Numbered from the stretch's first letter, positions 18,701 through 27,214 are shown. The stretch: 64,000 bases of DNA from Streptomyces atriruber (GCF_001418325.1 NZ_LIPN01000164.1:62001-126000); one strand, 5' to 3'. Numbers and translations are program-made. Notes: generated by a model not told the origin, from the letters alone.

Positions 18701-18934
18701 CGCCGCGGCCTGTTCCTTGACCATCTGGACGCCGGCCGGAATGGAGTCGTGGACGTATCCGACGGCCTTGGTGAAGAGCAGGGCGCGGAAGGCCGGGGCC
18801 CTGTCCGCCGCCGTGGCTCCGGTGCCGGGCAGGAAGGCCACGGTGAGGAGCAGCGCCGCGACCAGGGCGACGATCCCTCTGCGCAGGCCTCTGAGGCCTC
18901 CAGGGCCTCGTATGTCACGAGCATGACAGCCCAT
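15785..18934 (-). CDS. Secreted ThuA / PQQ-type dehydrogenase-like / PKD / CBM6 multidomain protein
   Basis: A 1,049-residue secreted protein. Its domains in order are: signal peptide (Arg-rich start, hydrophobic 20-36, cleavage near ATA-AD); ThuA-like domain ~47-270 (FRALLFTKAVGYVHDSIPAG, later VVALHNTLD); glucose/sorbosone-dehydrogenase-type six-bladed propeller ~285-700 (GEDGLVGMELDPKF, AGNFGWPFCHG); PKD domain ~715-800 (SDPDGDSLSYAWDFDGNG); and a C-terminal CBM6-like module (NGDWIAYSPM, DVDAVQF). The family acts on extracellular sugars, probably by oxidation, and binds polysaccharide through the CBM. It is the last gene of the six-gene ROK-linked sugar operon. ATG 18934 has GAGGACC upstream; the frame stays open into the isomerase gene, but that extension overlaps a real gene. 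Confidence 0.88.
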   Translation of the reverse strand: MGCHARDIRGPGGLRGLRRGIVALVAALLLTVAFLPGTGATAADRAPAFRALLFTKAVGYVHDSIPAGVQMVKEQAAAENFEVVQTDDATVFDDAKLKDFDVIIMLQNSGMVWDTEAQRDAMKKYVKSGKGVVALHNTLDMGVEDSFPWWDDLINAGAHMPAHSPGVLKGTAKVADRAHPSTKGLPERWERPEEWYNFDKNPRGDVHVLVTADETTYDPGGSAMGADHPISWCRNAEGGKVWATAMGHDKASYSEPAFREHVLGGIKWAAGNASGDCGGTVWSGYEKTALDDNTADPMELDVAKDGKVFYVQRSGEVKIFDPKTHATTTAGKLDVYTGGEDGLVGMELDPKFADNRWIYLYYAPGKATDDVNRLSRFTVKKDNTLDLASEKKLLDVPAYRDRTFPEPGHTGGAVEFGPDRTLYLGVGDDTPPNLDPAWQGYAPLDWRPGKQMLDAARTAGNTNDLRGKILRIKPKDGGGYTIPKGNLFKQGTAKTRPEIYAMGFRNPFRFTVDPKTGYVHASDYGPDRGGPTTDRGPEGLVEYNVIKKAGNFGWPFCHGNNQAYAPYDPETQKAGTKFDCAEPVNPSPNNTGLKDLPALQQPEIWYGYGASKEFPEMGSGGSAPMSGPVYHYDAKNPSKTKFPAYFEGANFFYEWARDSVKEIRFDKDGRLLKINDFLKSAKFAKPMDMTFGPDGSLYVLEWGSEFGGGNNDSGLYRIDYAQGQRIPLAKAKASATNGPVPLKVDFSSTGSSDPDGDSLSYAWDFDGNGTYDSTEPNPSHTYTAKGDFNAQLKVTDSSGKSGYANVPVTAGNTAPKVTIETPVDGKLIDFGDKIPYKVTVTDPEDGTVDCSKVTVNPALGHDDHEHPTTDIPGCEGTVDTGDLGGHPEGADLTYVLNAKYTDKGGDGVSALTGYGRSVLQPKHKQAEYRDDQSGTRIVSQEGAENGKRIGDISNGDWIAYSPMSVEGIGKVAYKLSSPYGVGSIELRADAPDGKLLATTPVPDTGGWDTYQSTPAVPVEALTGTHKLYLVFTSSQDNSFDVDAVQFSAS

Positions 18935-18984
18935 GAGGTGGTCCTCTCTGTGTGGACGGGGTGCGGGTGCCGGATGCCGGAAAC

Positions 18985-19881
18985 TCAGCGGGCCGCGAGG
19001 GTACGGCGCAGGAAGCCGAGGCCATCGGTGGCGAGCGCGTCCTGGCTGCGGGCCAGGGGCCGCCAGACGGAGGCGGCGACCGCGATGGCGTCGTTGTGGG
19101 CCGTGAACGACTCGATGCACAGGGCGCCCCGGTACTCCGCCGCACGCAGCGCGGACAGGAAGCCGGGCCAGTCGAGGTGGTCGGCGCCGGGTGCGCCGCG
19201 GTCGTTGGCGCACACCTGGACGTGCGCGATGCGCCCGGCCGCCGCGCGCACGGCCTCGGGCAGGGAGTGCTCCTCGATGTTCTGGTGGTACGTGTCCAGG
19301 GCGATGCCGATCGCGTCCTCGGGCAGGCCTGCCAGGGCGTCGAGGGTCTGGGCGACGGTGTTGAGCAGGCTCGTCTCGTAGCGGTTGAGCGGCTCGACGG
19401 CGATGCGGACTCCGGCGCGGGTGGCGTAGGCGACGACCGGGGCGATGTTGGCCCGCCATTCCTCGTACGCCGCCGTGCGCACGTTCCGGTCCATGCGCCA
19501 GGTGCGGCCGACCGGCGCGTACACGGGTCCCGCGACGACGGGGGCGCCCACCGCGTGGGCCGCGTCGACGCAGCGGCGGAGGTAGTCCTGGGTGGTGCGG
19601 GCCGTGATCGGGTCGGCGCGGACGAGGTTGCGTCCGTCGGACATGACCGCGACGACGGCGGCCGGGGCGACTCCCGTGGCGTCGAGGACCTTTCCGACGG
19701 CCGCCGGGTTCCAGTCGTCGGGGCTCTCCAGCGGGAGCTCCGCGCAGTCGAAGCCCCAGTCGGCGAGCCGGGGCAGGGTCTCGGTGAGGGCCTCGGTGGT
19801 CACGGGCGAGTGCCAGATCCACGGGTTGGCACCCAACTGCCATTCGTTCGCGCTCGGTCGGGGTCTCTCCGCCGCCGTCAC
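18985..19881 (-). CDS. TIM-barrel sugar phosphate isomerase/epimerase family protein
   Basis: A 298-residue AP-endonuclease-2/xylose-isomerase-like TIM barrel. Metal-binding positions are visible in VRIAVEPLNRYE (Glu), IGIALDTYHQNIEE (Asp, His), AHVQVCANDRGAPG (His region) and GALCIESF (Glu). Start is a GTG at 19881 that overlaps the binding-protein stop in GTGA, with GGGGAGG upstream. Within the operon it would act on the sugar after uptake. Related proteins include hydroxypyruvate isomerases, tagatose/psicose epimerases and 3-keto-glycoside-processing enzymes; the exact reaction is not decidable here. Confidence 0.87.
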   Translation of the reverse strand: MTAAERPRPSANEWQLGANPWIWHSPVTTEALTETLPRLADWGFDCAELPLESPDDWNPAAVGKVLDATGVAPAAVVAVMSDGRNLVRADPITARTTQDYLRRCVDAAHAVGAPVVAGPVYAPVGRTWRMDRNVRTAAYEEWRANIAPVVAYATRAGVRIAVEPLNRYETSLLNTVAQTLDALAGLPEDAIGIALDTYHQNIEEHSLPEAVRAAAGRIAHVQVCANDRGAPGADHLDWPGFLSALRAAEYRGALCIESFTAHNDAIAVAASVWRPLARSQDALATDGLGFLRRTLAAR

Positions 19882-21080
19882 TTCTTGCCTCCCCAGTTCT
19901 CGGGGAAGCCGGGCAGTTTCTGGCAGCCGCACATGGCGTAGTGCAGCGGCGGCATGCCGTCCCGCAGGTACGCGTCGAGGTTGTCCTGGGTGACGGTCGG
20001 CTGCGGCAGCTTCCACTCCTTGGGCACCGGCTTGCCGTCGAGGACGCGAAGGGCCGCGATGACGGGCGTGCGCCACTGGAAGGTCGGGTAGGTGGGGGCG
20101 ATCGCGGTGAGCTTCTTCTCCTTCCAGGCCTCCAGGAAGTCCTGCTGGTCCTCGCCGGTGATGGGCGGCACGTCGACGCCCGCGTCCTCGAAGGCCTCGA
20201 CGGCGGCGACCGCGGTGGCGCCGGAGTCCATCCACAAGCCGTCGATGGAGCCGTGCCGGGCGATGGCGTCGGCGACGACCGACTTCGTCTTGGCCGGGTC
20301 GCCGTCGGTGAACTTCACTTCGGCGACGTCGAGTTCACTCTTGTCGAAGGCGAGCTTCGCCGCCGACCAGCGGGTCTCCAGGACGTCGACGCCGGGCGAG
20401 ATCCGCAGGGCGAGGATCTTGCCCTTGGGCTCGACCTTGTCGACGAGGAAGTCGGCGGCGACCGCGCCGTAGCCGTACCCGCCGATCGGGTTGACGAAGG
20501 TGACCGCGCAGTCCGTCTCCACGCCGCGGTCGAAGACGACGACGGGCAGCTTGTCGCAGGCCTCCTTGACGGCGGGCGTCAGGGTGGCGGTGGTGTTCGG
20601 GGAGACGATGAGGGCGTCACAGTCCTTGTTCCCCGCGAGTTCCTGGATGTCGGAGATCTGCTTGTCGTCCTTGCCCTGCGCGTCCAGGACGGTGAAGTCG
20701 GATATCTCCTTGTGCAGCTCGACCTCGGCCTTCATGTTCTTCAGGCCGACCTGCCGCCAGGGGTTGAACACCCCCGCGTTGGAGAAGCAGAGGTGGACGC
20801 CGCCCGAGCCCTTCTTCGCGTACTGGGCGGTGCTGGTCATCTGCGGTTCGAGCATCTGCTCCCAGGGTTTGCCCGCCGGGCCTTTCGGGGTCTCCCGAGC
20901 GAGCGTCAACTGCTTCTTGTACTCGGCCCGTTCGAAGAACTTCGACGGTTTGTCGCCGCCCGATTCCGTGCTCCCGCCCGCCGCGGCGGGCGCGTCGGCC
21001 GGGAGGTCGCTGGAGCACGAGGCGAGCAGGGCGCCCGTCAGCAGGACGGCGGCCGACGCGAGGGTGCGTCTGCGGTTCAT
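19878..21080 (-). CDS. Sugar ABC transporter substrate-binding lipoprotein
   Basis: A 400-residue periplasmic-binding-protein-like lipoprotein. The signal peptide ends in a clear lipobox, LLASC, with Cys22 the lipidation site. The mature protein has the type-I (ribose/galactose-like) pattern: VHLCFSNAGVFNPW near the start, DALIVSPNTTATLTPAVKEA, LPVVVFDRGV, and GLWMDSGATAVAAVEAFEDA. It is longer than classic RbsB (~300) at the N-terminus. It overlaps the permease upstream and the isomerase downstream by four bases each, so translation is coupled. Confidence 0.92.
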   Translation of the reverse strand: MNRRRTLASAAVLLTGALLASCSSDLPADAPAAAGGSTESGGDKPSKFFERAEYKKQLTLARETPKGPAGKPWEQMLEPQMTSTAQYAKKGSGGVHLCFSNAGVFNPWRQVGLKNMKAEVELHKEISDFTVLDAQGKDDKQISDIQELAGNKDCDALIVSPNTTATLTPAVKEACDKLPVVVFDRGVETDCAVTFVNPIGGYGYGAVAADFLVDKVEPKGKILALRISPGVDVLETRWSAAKLAFDKSELDVAEVKFTDGDPAKTKSVVADAIARHGSIDGLWMDSGATAVAAVEAFEDAGVDVPPITGEDQQDFLEAWKEKKLTAIAPTYPTFQWRTPVIAALRVLDGKPVPKEWKLPQPTVTQDNLDAYLRDGMPPLHYAMCGCQKLPGFPENWGGKK

Positions 21081-22087
21081 GAGGGTGTCCCTCCCGAGGA
21101 GTGAGTACGACGACGGCGCAGCCGGGACCAGTCGGCGGCCCCGATGCCGACGGCGGCGATGACGATGACGCCCTGGACGGTGGACTCCAGGGCGCCGGAC
21201 ACGCCCCGCAGGTTGAGCAGCGTGAACAGGGCCTGCAGGGAGAAGGCGCCGGCCATCGCGGCGACGACGCTGCCCCGGCCGCCGCCGAGCACGACGCCGC
21301 CGAGGACCACGGCGGTGATCGCCTCGAACTCGTATCCCCGCCCCGCCTGTGCGGAGACGCCGGAGAAGCCGCCGACCAGGATGGCGGCGAGCGCGGCGGC
21401 CATACCCGAGAGGACGAAGGCGATGACACGGGCCCGGTGGACGCGCACCCCCGAGAGGGCGGCGGCGCGTTCGCTGTCGCCGGTGGCGATGAGGGTCCGG
21501 CCGAAGTCGGAGCGCATGAGGAGGACCGCCAGCGCTCCCGCGGCCAGACAGGCGAGGACGGCCCAGGGCAGCCAGCCCATGGCGGTGCCGCGCCCCAGCT
21601 GGCGGAAGTCCTGCGGGAGTTGGCCGTGCGGCGAGCCGCCCGTCCAGTAGAAGACGGCGCCTTCGAGGATCAGCATCATGCCGAGCGTGGTGATGAACGA
21701 CGGGACGCGCAGCCGGGTGGTGATCAGACCGTTCACCAGCCCGGCCAGTGCTCCCGCCAGCAGCAGTCCGGCCGCCATGAGCACCCAGGGCGCGTCCGGG
21801 TACGAGCCGTAGACCTCGGCCGCCGCGACGACCCCGGCGGTCACGATCGCACCCACGGACAGGTCGAATTCGCCGCAGACGATGACCAGGTACTGCCCGG
21901 CGGCGAGGATCACCAGGGGCGCGGCGCGCTTGACGAAGGCGAGGAAGCGGTCGGGTTCGTAGAAGCCGATGTCGGTGATCGCCAGGAGGACGAGGAGCGC
22001 CGCGAGGAGCGCGTAGACCGGCGCGCCGGTGCCCAGGGAGCGGACCACGCGCTTGTACGCCGGGTTCGTTGCCGTGGCCGTGGTCAT
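21077..22087 (-). CDS. Sugar ABC transporter permease (second of two, RbsC-like)
   Basis: A 336-residue membrane protein of the BPD_transp_2 (ribose/xylose/galactose) type with about nine or ten helices. It has the family motifs GEFDLSVGAIVTAGVVAA and EFEAITAVVLGGVVLGGGRGS. ATG 22087 overlaps the stop of the other permease in ATGA. It pairs with the other permease to form a heterodimeric channel for a pentose, hexose or related sugar. Confidence 0.92.
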   Translation of the reverse strand: MTTATATNPAYKRVVRSLGTGAPVYALLAALLVLLAITDIGFYEPDRFLAFVKRAAPLVILAAGQYLVIVCGEFDLSVGAIVTAGVVAAAEVYGSYPDAPWVLMAAGLLLAGALAGLVNGLITTRLRVPSFITTLGMMLILEGAVFYWTGGSPHGQLPQDFRQLGRGTAMGWLPWAVLACLAAGALAVLLMRSDFGRTLIATGDSERAAALSGVRVHRARVIAFVLSGMAAALAAILVGGFSGVSAQAGRGYEFEAITAVVLGGVVLGGGRGSVVAAMAGAFSLQALFTLLNLRGVSGALESTVQGVIVIAAVGIGAADWSRLRRRRTHSSGGTPS

Positions 22088-23088
22088 GCGGGCCTCCTGC
22101 CGCCGCGCCGGGCGTAGAGGGCGACGGCGGCGATGATGACGACGCCGCGGACGACGTTCTTGAAGAACGGGTCGACGCCGAGCTGGTTGAAGACGGAGTC
22201 CAGGACGGCCAGCACCAGCACGCCGCCGAGCGTGCCGACCACTCCCCCGCGGCCGCCCGCGAGCGCCGTGCCGCCGAGGACGACGGCGGCGATCGACTCC
22301 AGGTCGTAGCGGGCCTCCGTACCGGCCCAGGGGGCGCCCGCGCCGAGCCGCGAGGCGAGGAACAAGGCGGCGGCGCCCACGCACAGCGAGCACAGGACGT
22401 GCGCGGCGATGACGGTGCGCCGGGTGCGGACGCCGGAGAGGCGTGCCGCGTGTTCGTCGCCCCCGGTGGCGTACAGGTGGTGGCCGAAGCGGGTGCGGCG
22501 GGTGATCACCCAGAGCGCGGCGGCGACGGCGAGGAGCAGGAAGAGGGAGACCGGGACGGGGCCGACGCGGTCGTAGCCGAGGTGCTGGAAGGAGGCGGTG
22601 ACCTTGCCGGCCGGTCCCGTGTAGTTGTCCTCGATCCAGCCGCGCAGGATGAACGCGGTGCCGAGGGTGGCGATGAAGGCGTTGACCTTGAGTCCGGTGA
22701 CGATAAGGCCGTTGGCGAGGCCGACGGCCGCCGAGAGGGCGAGCACGGCGAGGACGGCGGGGACGACGCCGCCGTCCTCCATGGTGGTGGCGGCGACGAG
22801 CGTGCCGAGGCTGATGAGGTAGGCCACGGACAGGTCGAGGGAGCCGGTCAGGATGACGGCGGTCTGGCCGACGGCGACGAGGCCGAGGGCGACGCAGTTC
22901 TGCAGGATGCCGACGACGTTGGAGAGGGTGAGGAAGTCCCCGCCGCGGGCGGCGACGACGATCCAGCCGAGTGCGGTGACGACGACGGCGGCGAGCCAGA
23001 CTCCGACGGCCGGGTCGGTGAGGCGGCTGCGGCGGCGTGGCGCGCTCGGCCTCACGGTGGGCGGCGGCGCGACGGCGGTGCCGGTCAT
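22084..23088 (-). CDS. Sugar ABC transporter permease (first of two, RbsC-like)
   Basis: A 334-residue membrane protein homologous to the downstream permease. GSLDLSVAYLISLGTLVAA and DLESIAAVVLGGTALAGGRG match the conserved regions, and about nine hydrophobic helices are visible. ATG 23088 overlaps the ATPase stop by four bases and has GGAAGGAG upstream. The tight coupling of ATPase, two permeases and binding protein is typical for autoinducer-2/ribose-type importers. Confidence 0.92.
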   Translation of the reverse strand: MTGTAVAPPPTVRPSAPRRRSRLTDPAVGVWLAAVVVTALGWIVVAARGGDFLTLSNVVGILQNCVALGLVAVGQTAVILTGSLDLSVAYLISLGTLVAATTMEDGGVVPAVLAVLALSAAVGLANGLIVTGLKVNAFIATLGTAFILRGWIEDNYTGPAGKVTASFQHLGYDRVGPVPVSLFLLLAVAAALWVITRRTRFGHHLYATGGDEHAARLSGVRTRRTVIAAHVLCSLCVGAAALFLASRLGAGAPWAGTEARYDLESIAAVVLGGTALAGGRGGVVGTLGGVLVLAVLDSVFNQLGVDPFFKNVVRGVVIIAAVALYARRGGRRPA

Positions 23089-24644
23089 GCGGCTCCTTCC
23101 TCTGCGGTGCTGCCGGGCGCCGGTGGTGCGGGGTCCGGCGCCGAGCGCGCTTCGGGGTGTCCGGTGGCGAGGTGCATGACGTCCTCCTCGGCCGCGCCCG
23201 GCGGAAGTTCGCCGGCGATCCGGCCCTCGGACATGACGAGGATCCGGTCGCTCATGCCGATGAGTTCGGGCAGCTCGGAGGAGACGATGAGGACGGCGAG
23301 GCCCTCGCGGGCCAGGTCGCGGACGAGGGTGTGGATGGCGGCCTTGGCGCCCACGTCGACACCGCGGGTCGGCTCGTCGAAGAGCAGCACGCGTGGCCGT
23401 GCGGCGAGCCATTTGGCGATGACGACCTTCTGCTGGTTGCCGCCGGAGAGGTACTGCGTCTGCTGGTCCTCGCCGCGTGCGTGCAGCCGGACCCGTTCCA
23501 GGAGCGCGGTCAGCTCGCGCGCCGCGGACGGCCGGTCCCTGGCGGGGACCGCGCGGGTGACGAGGAGGGCGTTGTCGCGCACGGACTGCCGCAGGGCGAG
23601 GCCCTCGGCCTTGCGGTCCTCGGTCACCAGGGCGATGCCGGCGCGGATGGCCTGGCGCGGGGAGGCGGGGCGCAGCTCGGTGCCGTCCACGGTCATGGTG
23701 CCCGCGGTGAAGGGCGAGGCCCCGAACAGGGCGCGGGCCAAGGAGGTGCGGCCGGAGCCCTGCAGGCCCGCGATGCCGGTGACCTCGCCCGCGCGCAGGG
23801 TCAGGTCGATGCCCGTCAGGCGGCCGTTGGCGCCGCCGCGCACGCTCAGGCGGACGTCGCCGACGTCGTCGGGGCGGGCGCGGGGCGGGTAGTACGCGCT
23901 CAGCTCCCGGCCCACCATGGCGCGGACGACCTGATCGGTGTCCGTCCGCGCGGTGGGCACGGTCGTCACGTGGCGGCCGTCCTTGAGGACCGTGATGCGC
24001 CGCGACAGGTCGAAGACCTCGCGCAGGCGGTGCGAGATGTACAGGATGCCGAGTCCTCGGTCCGCGAGGCGGCGTACGAGCGTGTGCAGGAGGCCCGCCT
24101 CGTGGTCGGCGAGGGGCGCGGTCGGCTCGTCCATGACCAGCACGCGCACGTCGGAGGCGAGTGCCTTGACGATCTCGACGGTCTGCTGGCGGGCGACGGA
24201 CAGCTCGCGGACGTACGTGCGCGGGGTGATGCCCGACACCCCGACCTCGTCGAGGAGGGCGGCCGTGCGGGTCTCCATCGTGCGGCGGTCGACGAGGCCG
24301 CGGCGGGTGGGCTCGCGGCCCAGGAAGACGTTCTCGGCGACGGTCCGGTGTTCCAGGAGCGCGAATTCCTGGTGGATGATGCCGATCCCGGCGGCCTGTG
24401 CCTGCGCGGGATGCGTGAAGGCGTGTTCCGTGCCGTCGAGCGTGATCGTGCCTTCGTCCGGGACGTGTTCCCCGGCGAGGATCTTCATCAGGGTCGACTT
24501 TCCCGCCCCGTTCTCGCCGACGAGCGCGTGCACTTCGCCCGCGGCCAGGTCGAGTGAGACCCCGTGCAGCACACGCACCCCGAGAAAGCTCTTGGAGACG
24601 CCGTGCATCGTCAGCATCGTGCGATTCACCTGGCTTGCCTGCAT
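23085..24644 (-). CDS. Sugar ABC transporter ATP-binding protein (RbsA/AraG-type, two nucleotide-binding domains)
   Basis: A 519-residue tandem ABC ATPase. Domain 1 has Walker A GENGAGKST, signature LSVARQQTVEI and Walker B VLVMDEPTAPL. Domain 2 has the degenerate Walker A GLQGSGRTS, signature YLSGGNQQKVVIAKWL and Walker B VLLFDEPTRGVDVG. Such degeneration in the second Walker A is normal in the family. ATG 24644 is chosen, with GAGGG about ten bases upstream; the frame extends 27 codons further, but those would cross the promoter and operator at 24685-24713. It is the first gene of the six-gene operon. Confidence 0.92.
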   Translation of the reverse strand: MQASQVNRTMLTMHGVSKSFLGVRVLHGVSLDLAAGEVHALVGENGAGKSTLMKILAGEHVPDEGTITLDGTEHAFTHPAQAQAAGIGIIHQEFALLEHRTVAENVFLGREPTRRGLVDRRTMETRTAALLDEVGVSGITPRTYVRELSVARQQTVEIVKALASDVRVLVMDEPTAPLADHEAGLLHTLVRRLADRGLGILYISHRLREVFDLSRRITVLKDGRHVTTVPTARTDTDQVVRAMVGRELSAYYPPRARPDDVGDVRLSVRGGANGRLTGIDLTLRAGEVTGIAGLQGSGRTSLARALFGASPFTAGTMTVDGTELRPASPRQAIRAGIALVTEDRKAEGLALRQSVRDNALLVTRAVPARDRPSAARELTALLERVRLHARGEDQQTQYLSGGNQQKVVIAKWLAARPRVLLFDEPTRGVDVGAKAAIHTLVRDLAREGLAVLIVSSELPELIGMSDRILVMSEGRIAGELPPGAAEEDVMHLATGHPEARSAPDPAPPAPGSTAEEGAA

Positions 24645-24684
24645 CGCCTGCACCCTCGGCTCCTTCGGCAGCGGTCTGCAGAGC

Positions 24685-24713
24685 AATGTGATGAGCGCGC
24701 TTTGACCTGTCAA
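24685..24713 (-). promoter_or_regulatory. Promoter and operator-like palindrome of the sugar operon
   Basis: On the reverse strand TTGACA (24713-24708) is separated by 17 bases from CACATT (24690-24685), a good -35/-10 pair for a housekeeping sigma factor. The -35 lies inside a perfect palindrome, TTGAC-CT-GTCAA (24702-24713), in the gap between the operon and its divergent ROK gene. That would let the ROK protein block RNA polymerase. Confidence 0.6.
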
Positions 24714-24816
24714 GGGCTCAAGCACGTTTGTTTATAAGGTATTTGACGGTGACTTAGGTCGGGTATCGAACAGCATCGGCCTTGTGAGCAGCGAAAGTCG
24801 TCCCTAGGGTGGCGGC

Positions 24817-26013
24817 ATGTCTGGAGCGCCGGATCATCTCCCCGCAGCCGTGCCGTCCTCGCCCGGCGAGGTGCTCGCCCTGTTGCGCACCGGGGCCGCG
24901 GAGACGCGAGCGGACATCGCCCGTCTGACGGGGCTCGCACGGTCGACGGTCTCGCAGCGCGTGGACGCGTTGATCGCGCACGGCTTCCTCGCGGAGGAGG
25001 CCGACGGCGGCTCGACGGGCGGCCGGCCGCCGCGCAGGCTCCGGCTGCGCACCCGCGAGCACGCGGTGGCCGGTGTGGACCTGGGCGCCTCGCACTGCCG
25101 GGTCGCGCTCATGGACATCGGCGGCGAGACGCTGGCGCTGCGCGAGGACCCCCTGTCCATCGCGGACGGGCCGCAGGCGGTTCTCGGTCACGTGGAGCGC
25201 ACACTGCGGGCGCTGCTCGAGGAGTCGGGGCGTGACGCGGGAGGACTCCAGTCGATCGGCGTCGGCGTGCCGGGTCCCGTCGAGTTCTCCACGGGCCGCC
25301 CGGTGGATCCGCCGATCATGCCGGGCTGGCACCAGTTCCCCATCCCCGAGTTCTTCGCGGACCGCTTCGGGGCGCGCGCCCTCGTCGACAACGACGTGAA
25401 CGTGATGGCGCTGGCCGAGCAGCGCCGCGCCTTTCCGGACACCCGCTACCTGCTCTACATCAAGGTGGGCACGGGCATCGGCTGCGGCATCGTCGCCGAC
25501 AGCCGGCTGCACCGGGGTGCGCAGGGCAGCGCGGGCGACATCGGGCACATCCGGGTCGGCGACACCGAGGATCCGTGCCGGTGCGGCAACACGGGCTGCC
25601 TGGAAGCGGTCGCGGGCGGCGCGGCGCTGGCCCGCAGGCTTTCGGCGCTCGGCCTGGAGGCGACGTCGGGCAGCGATGTCGTACGTCTGGTCAAGTCCGG
25701 CAACCGCGACGCCGTGCGCATGGTGCGCGAGGCGGGGCGGTCGGTCGGCGAGGTGCTCGCGGGGCTGGTGAACTTCTTCAACCCGGACACGGTGGTCGTC
25801 GGCGGGGCGCTCGCCGCCGTCCACGACCAACTCCTCGCGGGCGTACGGGAGGCGGTGTACCGCCGCTCGCACCCGCTGGCCACCCATGTGCTGCGGATCG
25901 AGCCGAGCCGCACCGGGGAGAACGCGGCGGCGATCGGCGCCGGGATCCTCGCCGTCGAGCACGCGCTGTCGCCGCGCCAGGTGGACCGCGTCCTGTCGGG
26001 CGCCATCCGCTGA
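24817..26013 (+). CDS. ROK-family transcriptional regulator
   Basis: A 398-residue ROK repressor. The N-terminal winged helix-turn-helix (residues ~15-60) contains TRADIARLTGLARSTVSQRV. The sugar-kinase-like body has the ATP-site motif VDLGASHCRVALMDIGG and the ROK zinc motif CRCGNTGCLEAVAGG. It is divergent from the sugar operon and is the natural candidate to repress it until the sugar or its product binds. Whether it still phosphorylates a sugar cannot be said; most HTH-bearing ROK proteins do not. ATG 24817 follows an AGGGTGG site. Confidence 0.92.
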   Translation: MSGAPDHLPAAVPSSPGEVLALLRTGAAETRADIARLTGLARSTVSQRVDALIAHGFLAEEADGGSTGGRPPRRLRLRTREHAVAGVDLGASHCRVALMDIGGETLALREDPLSIADGPQAVLGHVERTLRALLEESGRDAGGLQSIGVGVPGPVEFSTGRPVDPPIMPGWHQFPIPEFFADRFGARALVDNDVNVMALAEQRRAFPDTRYLLYIKVGTGIGCGIVADSRLHRGAQGSAGDIGHIRVGDTEDPCRCGNTGCLEAVAGGAALARRLSALGLEATSGSDVVRLVKSGNRDAVRMVREAGRSVGEVLAGLVNFFNPDTVVVGGALAAVHDQLLAGVREAVYRRSHPLATHVLRIEPSRTGENAAAIGAGILAVEHALSPRQVDRVLSGAIR

Positions 26014-26122
26014 CACACCCGCATCACCCGTGACGGCACGATCCGGAAGCGCGGGCGGCAGTATCGGCCAACACCACCAACTCCTACTTACCGCAGGGGA
26101 CGTGCGACCGTAGCGTCTGGGT

Positions 26123-26956
26123 ATGTCCGCAACCGACGCAGAGCAGATCGACCGGGCCAATTCCTCCGGCCGCACACCGGCCGTGTTCGTACACGGCCTG
26201 TGGATGCTGGCCAGCAGCTGGGACCACTGGCTTCCCCATTTCGAGGCCGCGGGGTTCGCTCCGGTCGCCCTGCGGTGGCCCGGCGAAGCGGCGACGACGA
26301 CCGAGGCCAGGCAGCGGCCCGAGATGATCGCGGGCAGGACCGTCGGGCAGGTCGCCGACCATCTGGCGGGCCTCATCGGCACGTTGGACCGCAAACCCGT
26401 GGTGATCGGGCACTCCGTCGGCGGGCTGCTCACTCAGATCCTCGCGGGACGCGGCCTCTCGGCCGCCTCGGTGGCGATCGATCCGGCCCCGTTCCGCGGC
26501 GTTCTCGCGATGCCCCTGTCGACGGTGCGTTCGCTGATCCCGATGATCGCCAACCCCAGCAACCGCAAGCGCGCCAAGCCCCTGACGTTCGGGCAGTTCC
26601 GCTACGCCTACGCCAACGCCGTCAGCGAGGAAGAGGCCCGCTCCATCTACGACCGGTACGCCGTGCCAGCGCCGTGCGCCCCTCCCATGCAGGCGGCGCT
26701 CGCCAACTTCAACCCCCGCACGGAGGTCAAGGCGGACTGCCGCAATCCGCAGCGCGGCCCCCTGCTGATCGTCTCCGGCGGCCAGGACAACGCCATTCCC
26801 TGGGCGCTCGCCAGCGGGGCGTACAAGCGGCAGAAGCGCAACACATGCGTCACGGAGATCGTCGAGCTCCACGGACGGGACCACGCGCTGACGCTCGACA
26901 GCAGGTGGCAGGAGGTCGCCGACGTCGCGCTGGCGTTCGTGCGGCGGTTCGTCTGA
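26123..26956 (+). CDS. Alpha/beta hydrolase
   Basis: A 277-residue alpha/beta-hydrolase-fold protein. The oxyanion region FVHGLW lies near residue 25, the nucleophile elbow GHSVGG near 95, the acid Asp in SGGQDNAIP and the catalytic His in GRDHALTLD. There is no signal peptide, so it is cytoplasmic. Streptomyces genomes hold many such proteins and the substrate cannot be read from sequence. It stands alone, 109 bases after the ROK gene. ATG 26123 is the only sensible start. Confidence 0.88.
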   Translation: MSATDAEQIDRANSSGRTPAVFVHGLWMLASSWDHWLPHFEAAGFAPVALRWPGEAATTTEARQRPEMIAGRTVGQVADHLAGLIGTLDRKPVVIGHSVGGLLTQILAGRGLSAASVAIDPAPFRGVLAMPLSTVRSLIPMIANPSNRKRAKPLTFGQFRYAYANAVSEEEARSIYDRYAVPAPCAPPMQAALANFNPRTEVKADCRNPQRGPLLIVSGGQDNAIPWALASGAYKRQKRNTCVTEIVELHGRDHALTLDSRWQEVADVALAFVRRFV

Positions 26957-26972
26957 CCGTGCACGAACGATT

Positions 26973-27166
26973 TCACGGGTGGCCCGGTGGCCGCCGGATG
27001 TCGCGCAGCTCCAGCACCACCGGAGGCGGGAGAGAGCCGGGGCGCTCCACCTGGAAGGCCCGGAAGAAGTAGGCCGGCATGCGCCGGGAGGCCGCGAGGG
27101 CAACTTCTCTCGGCTGTCCGGCGAGGCCGCTGGCGGCCAGGAGCAGCAGGGTGATGTCGACGGGGT
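26973..27166 (-). pseudogene. Possible remnant of a reverse-strand coding frame
   Basis: Between stops, the frame reads HPVDITLLLLAASGLAGQP and goes on to VVLELRDIRRPPGHP. It has coding-like codon use (GC-rich third positions) but no start codon near its upstream end; a late ATG gives only about 35 residues. I do not recognise the family. It may be the tail of a decayed gene, or chance. Confidence 0.25.
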
Positions 27167-27214
27167 GTCAACGATCAAGAGGCACCCACCCGCGCCGCCA
27201 ACTGCCCCTGGGCG

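Noticed and set aside
15773..19381. 1,202-codon open frame on the plus strand
   Set aside because: It is antisense to the ThuA-type and isomerase genes; its Val/Gly/Arg-rich translation is the usual mirror of a high-GC gene.
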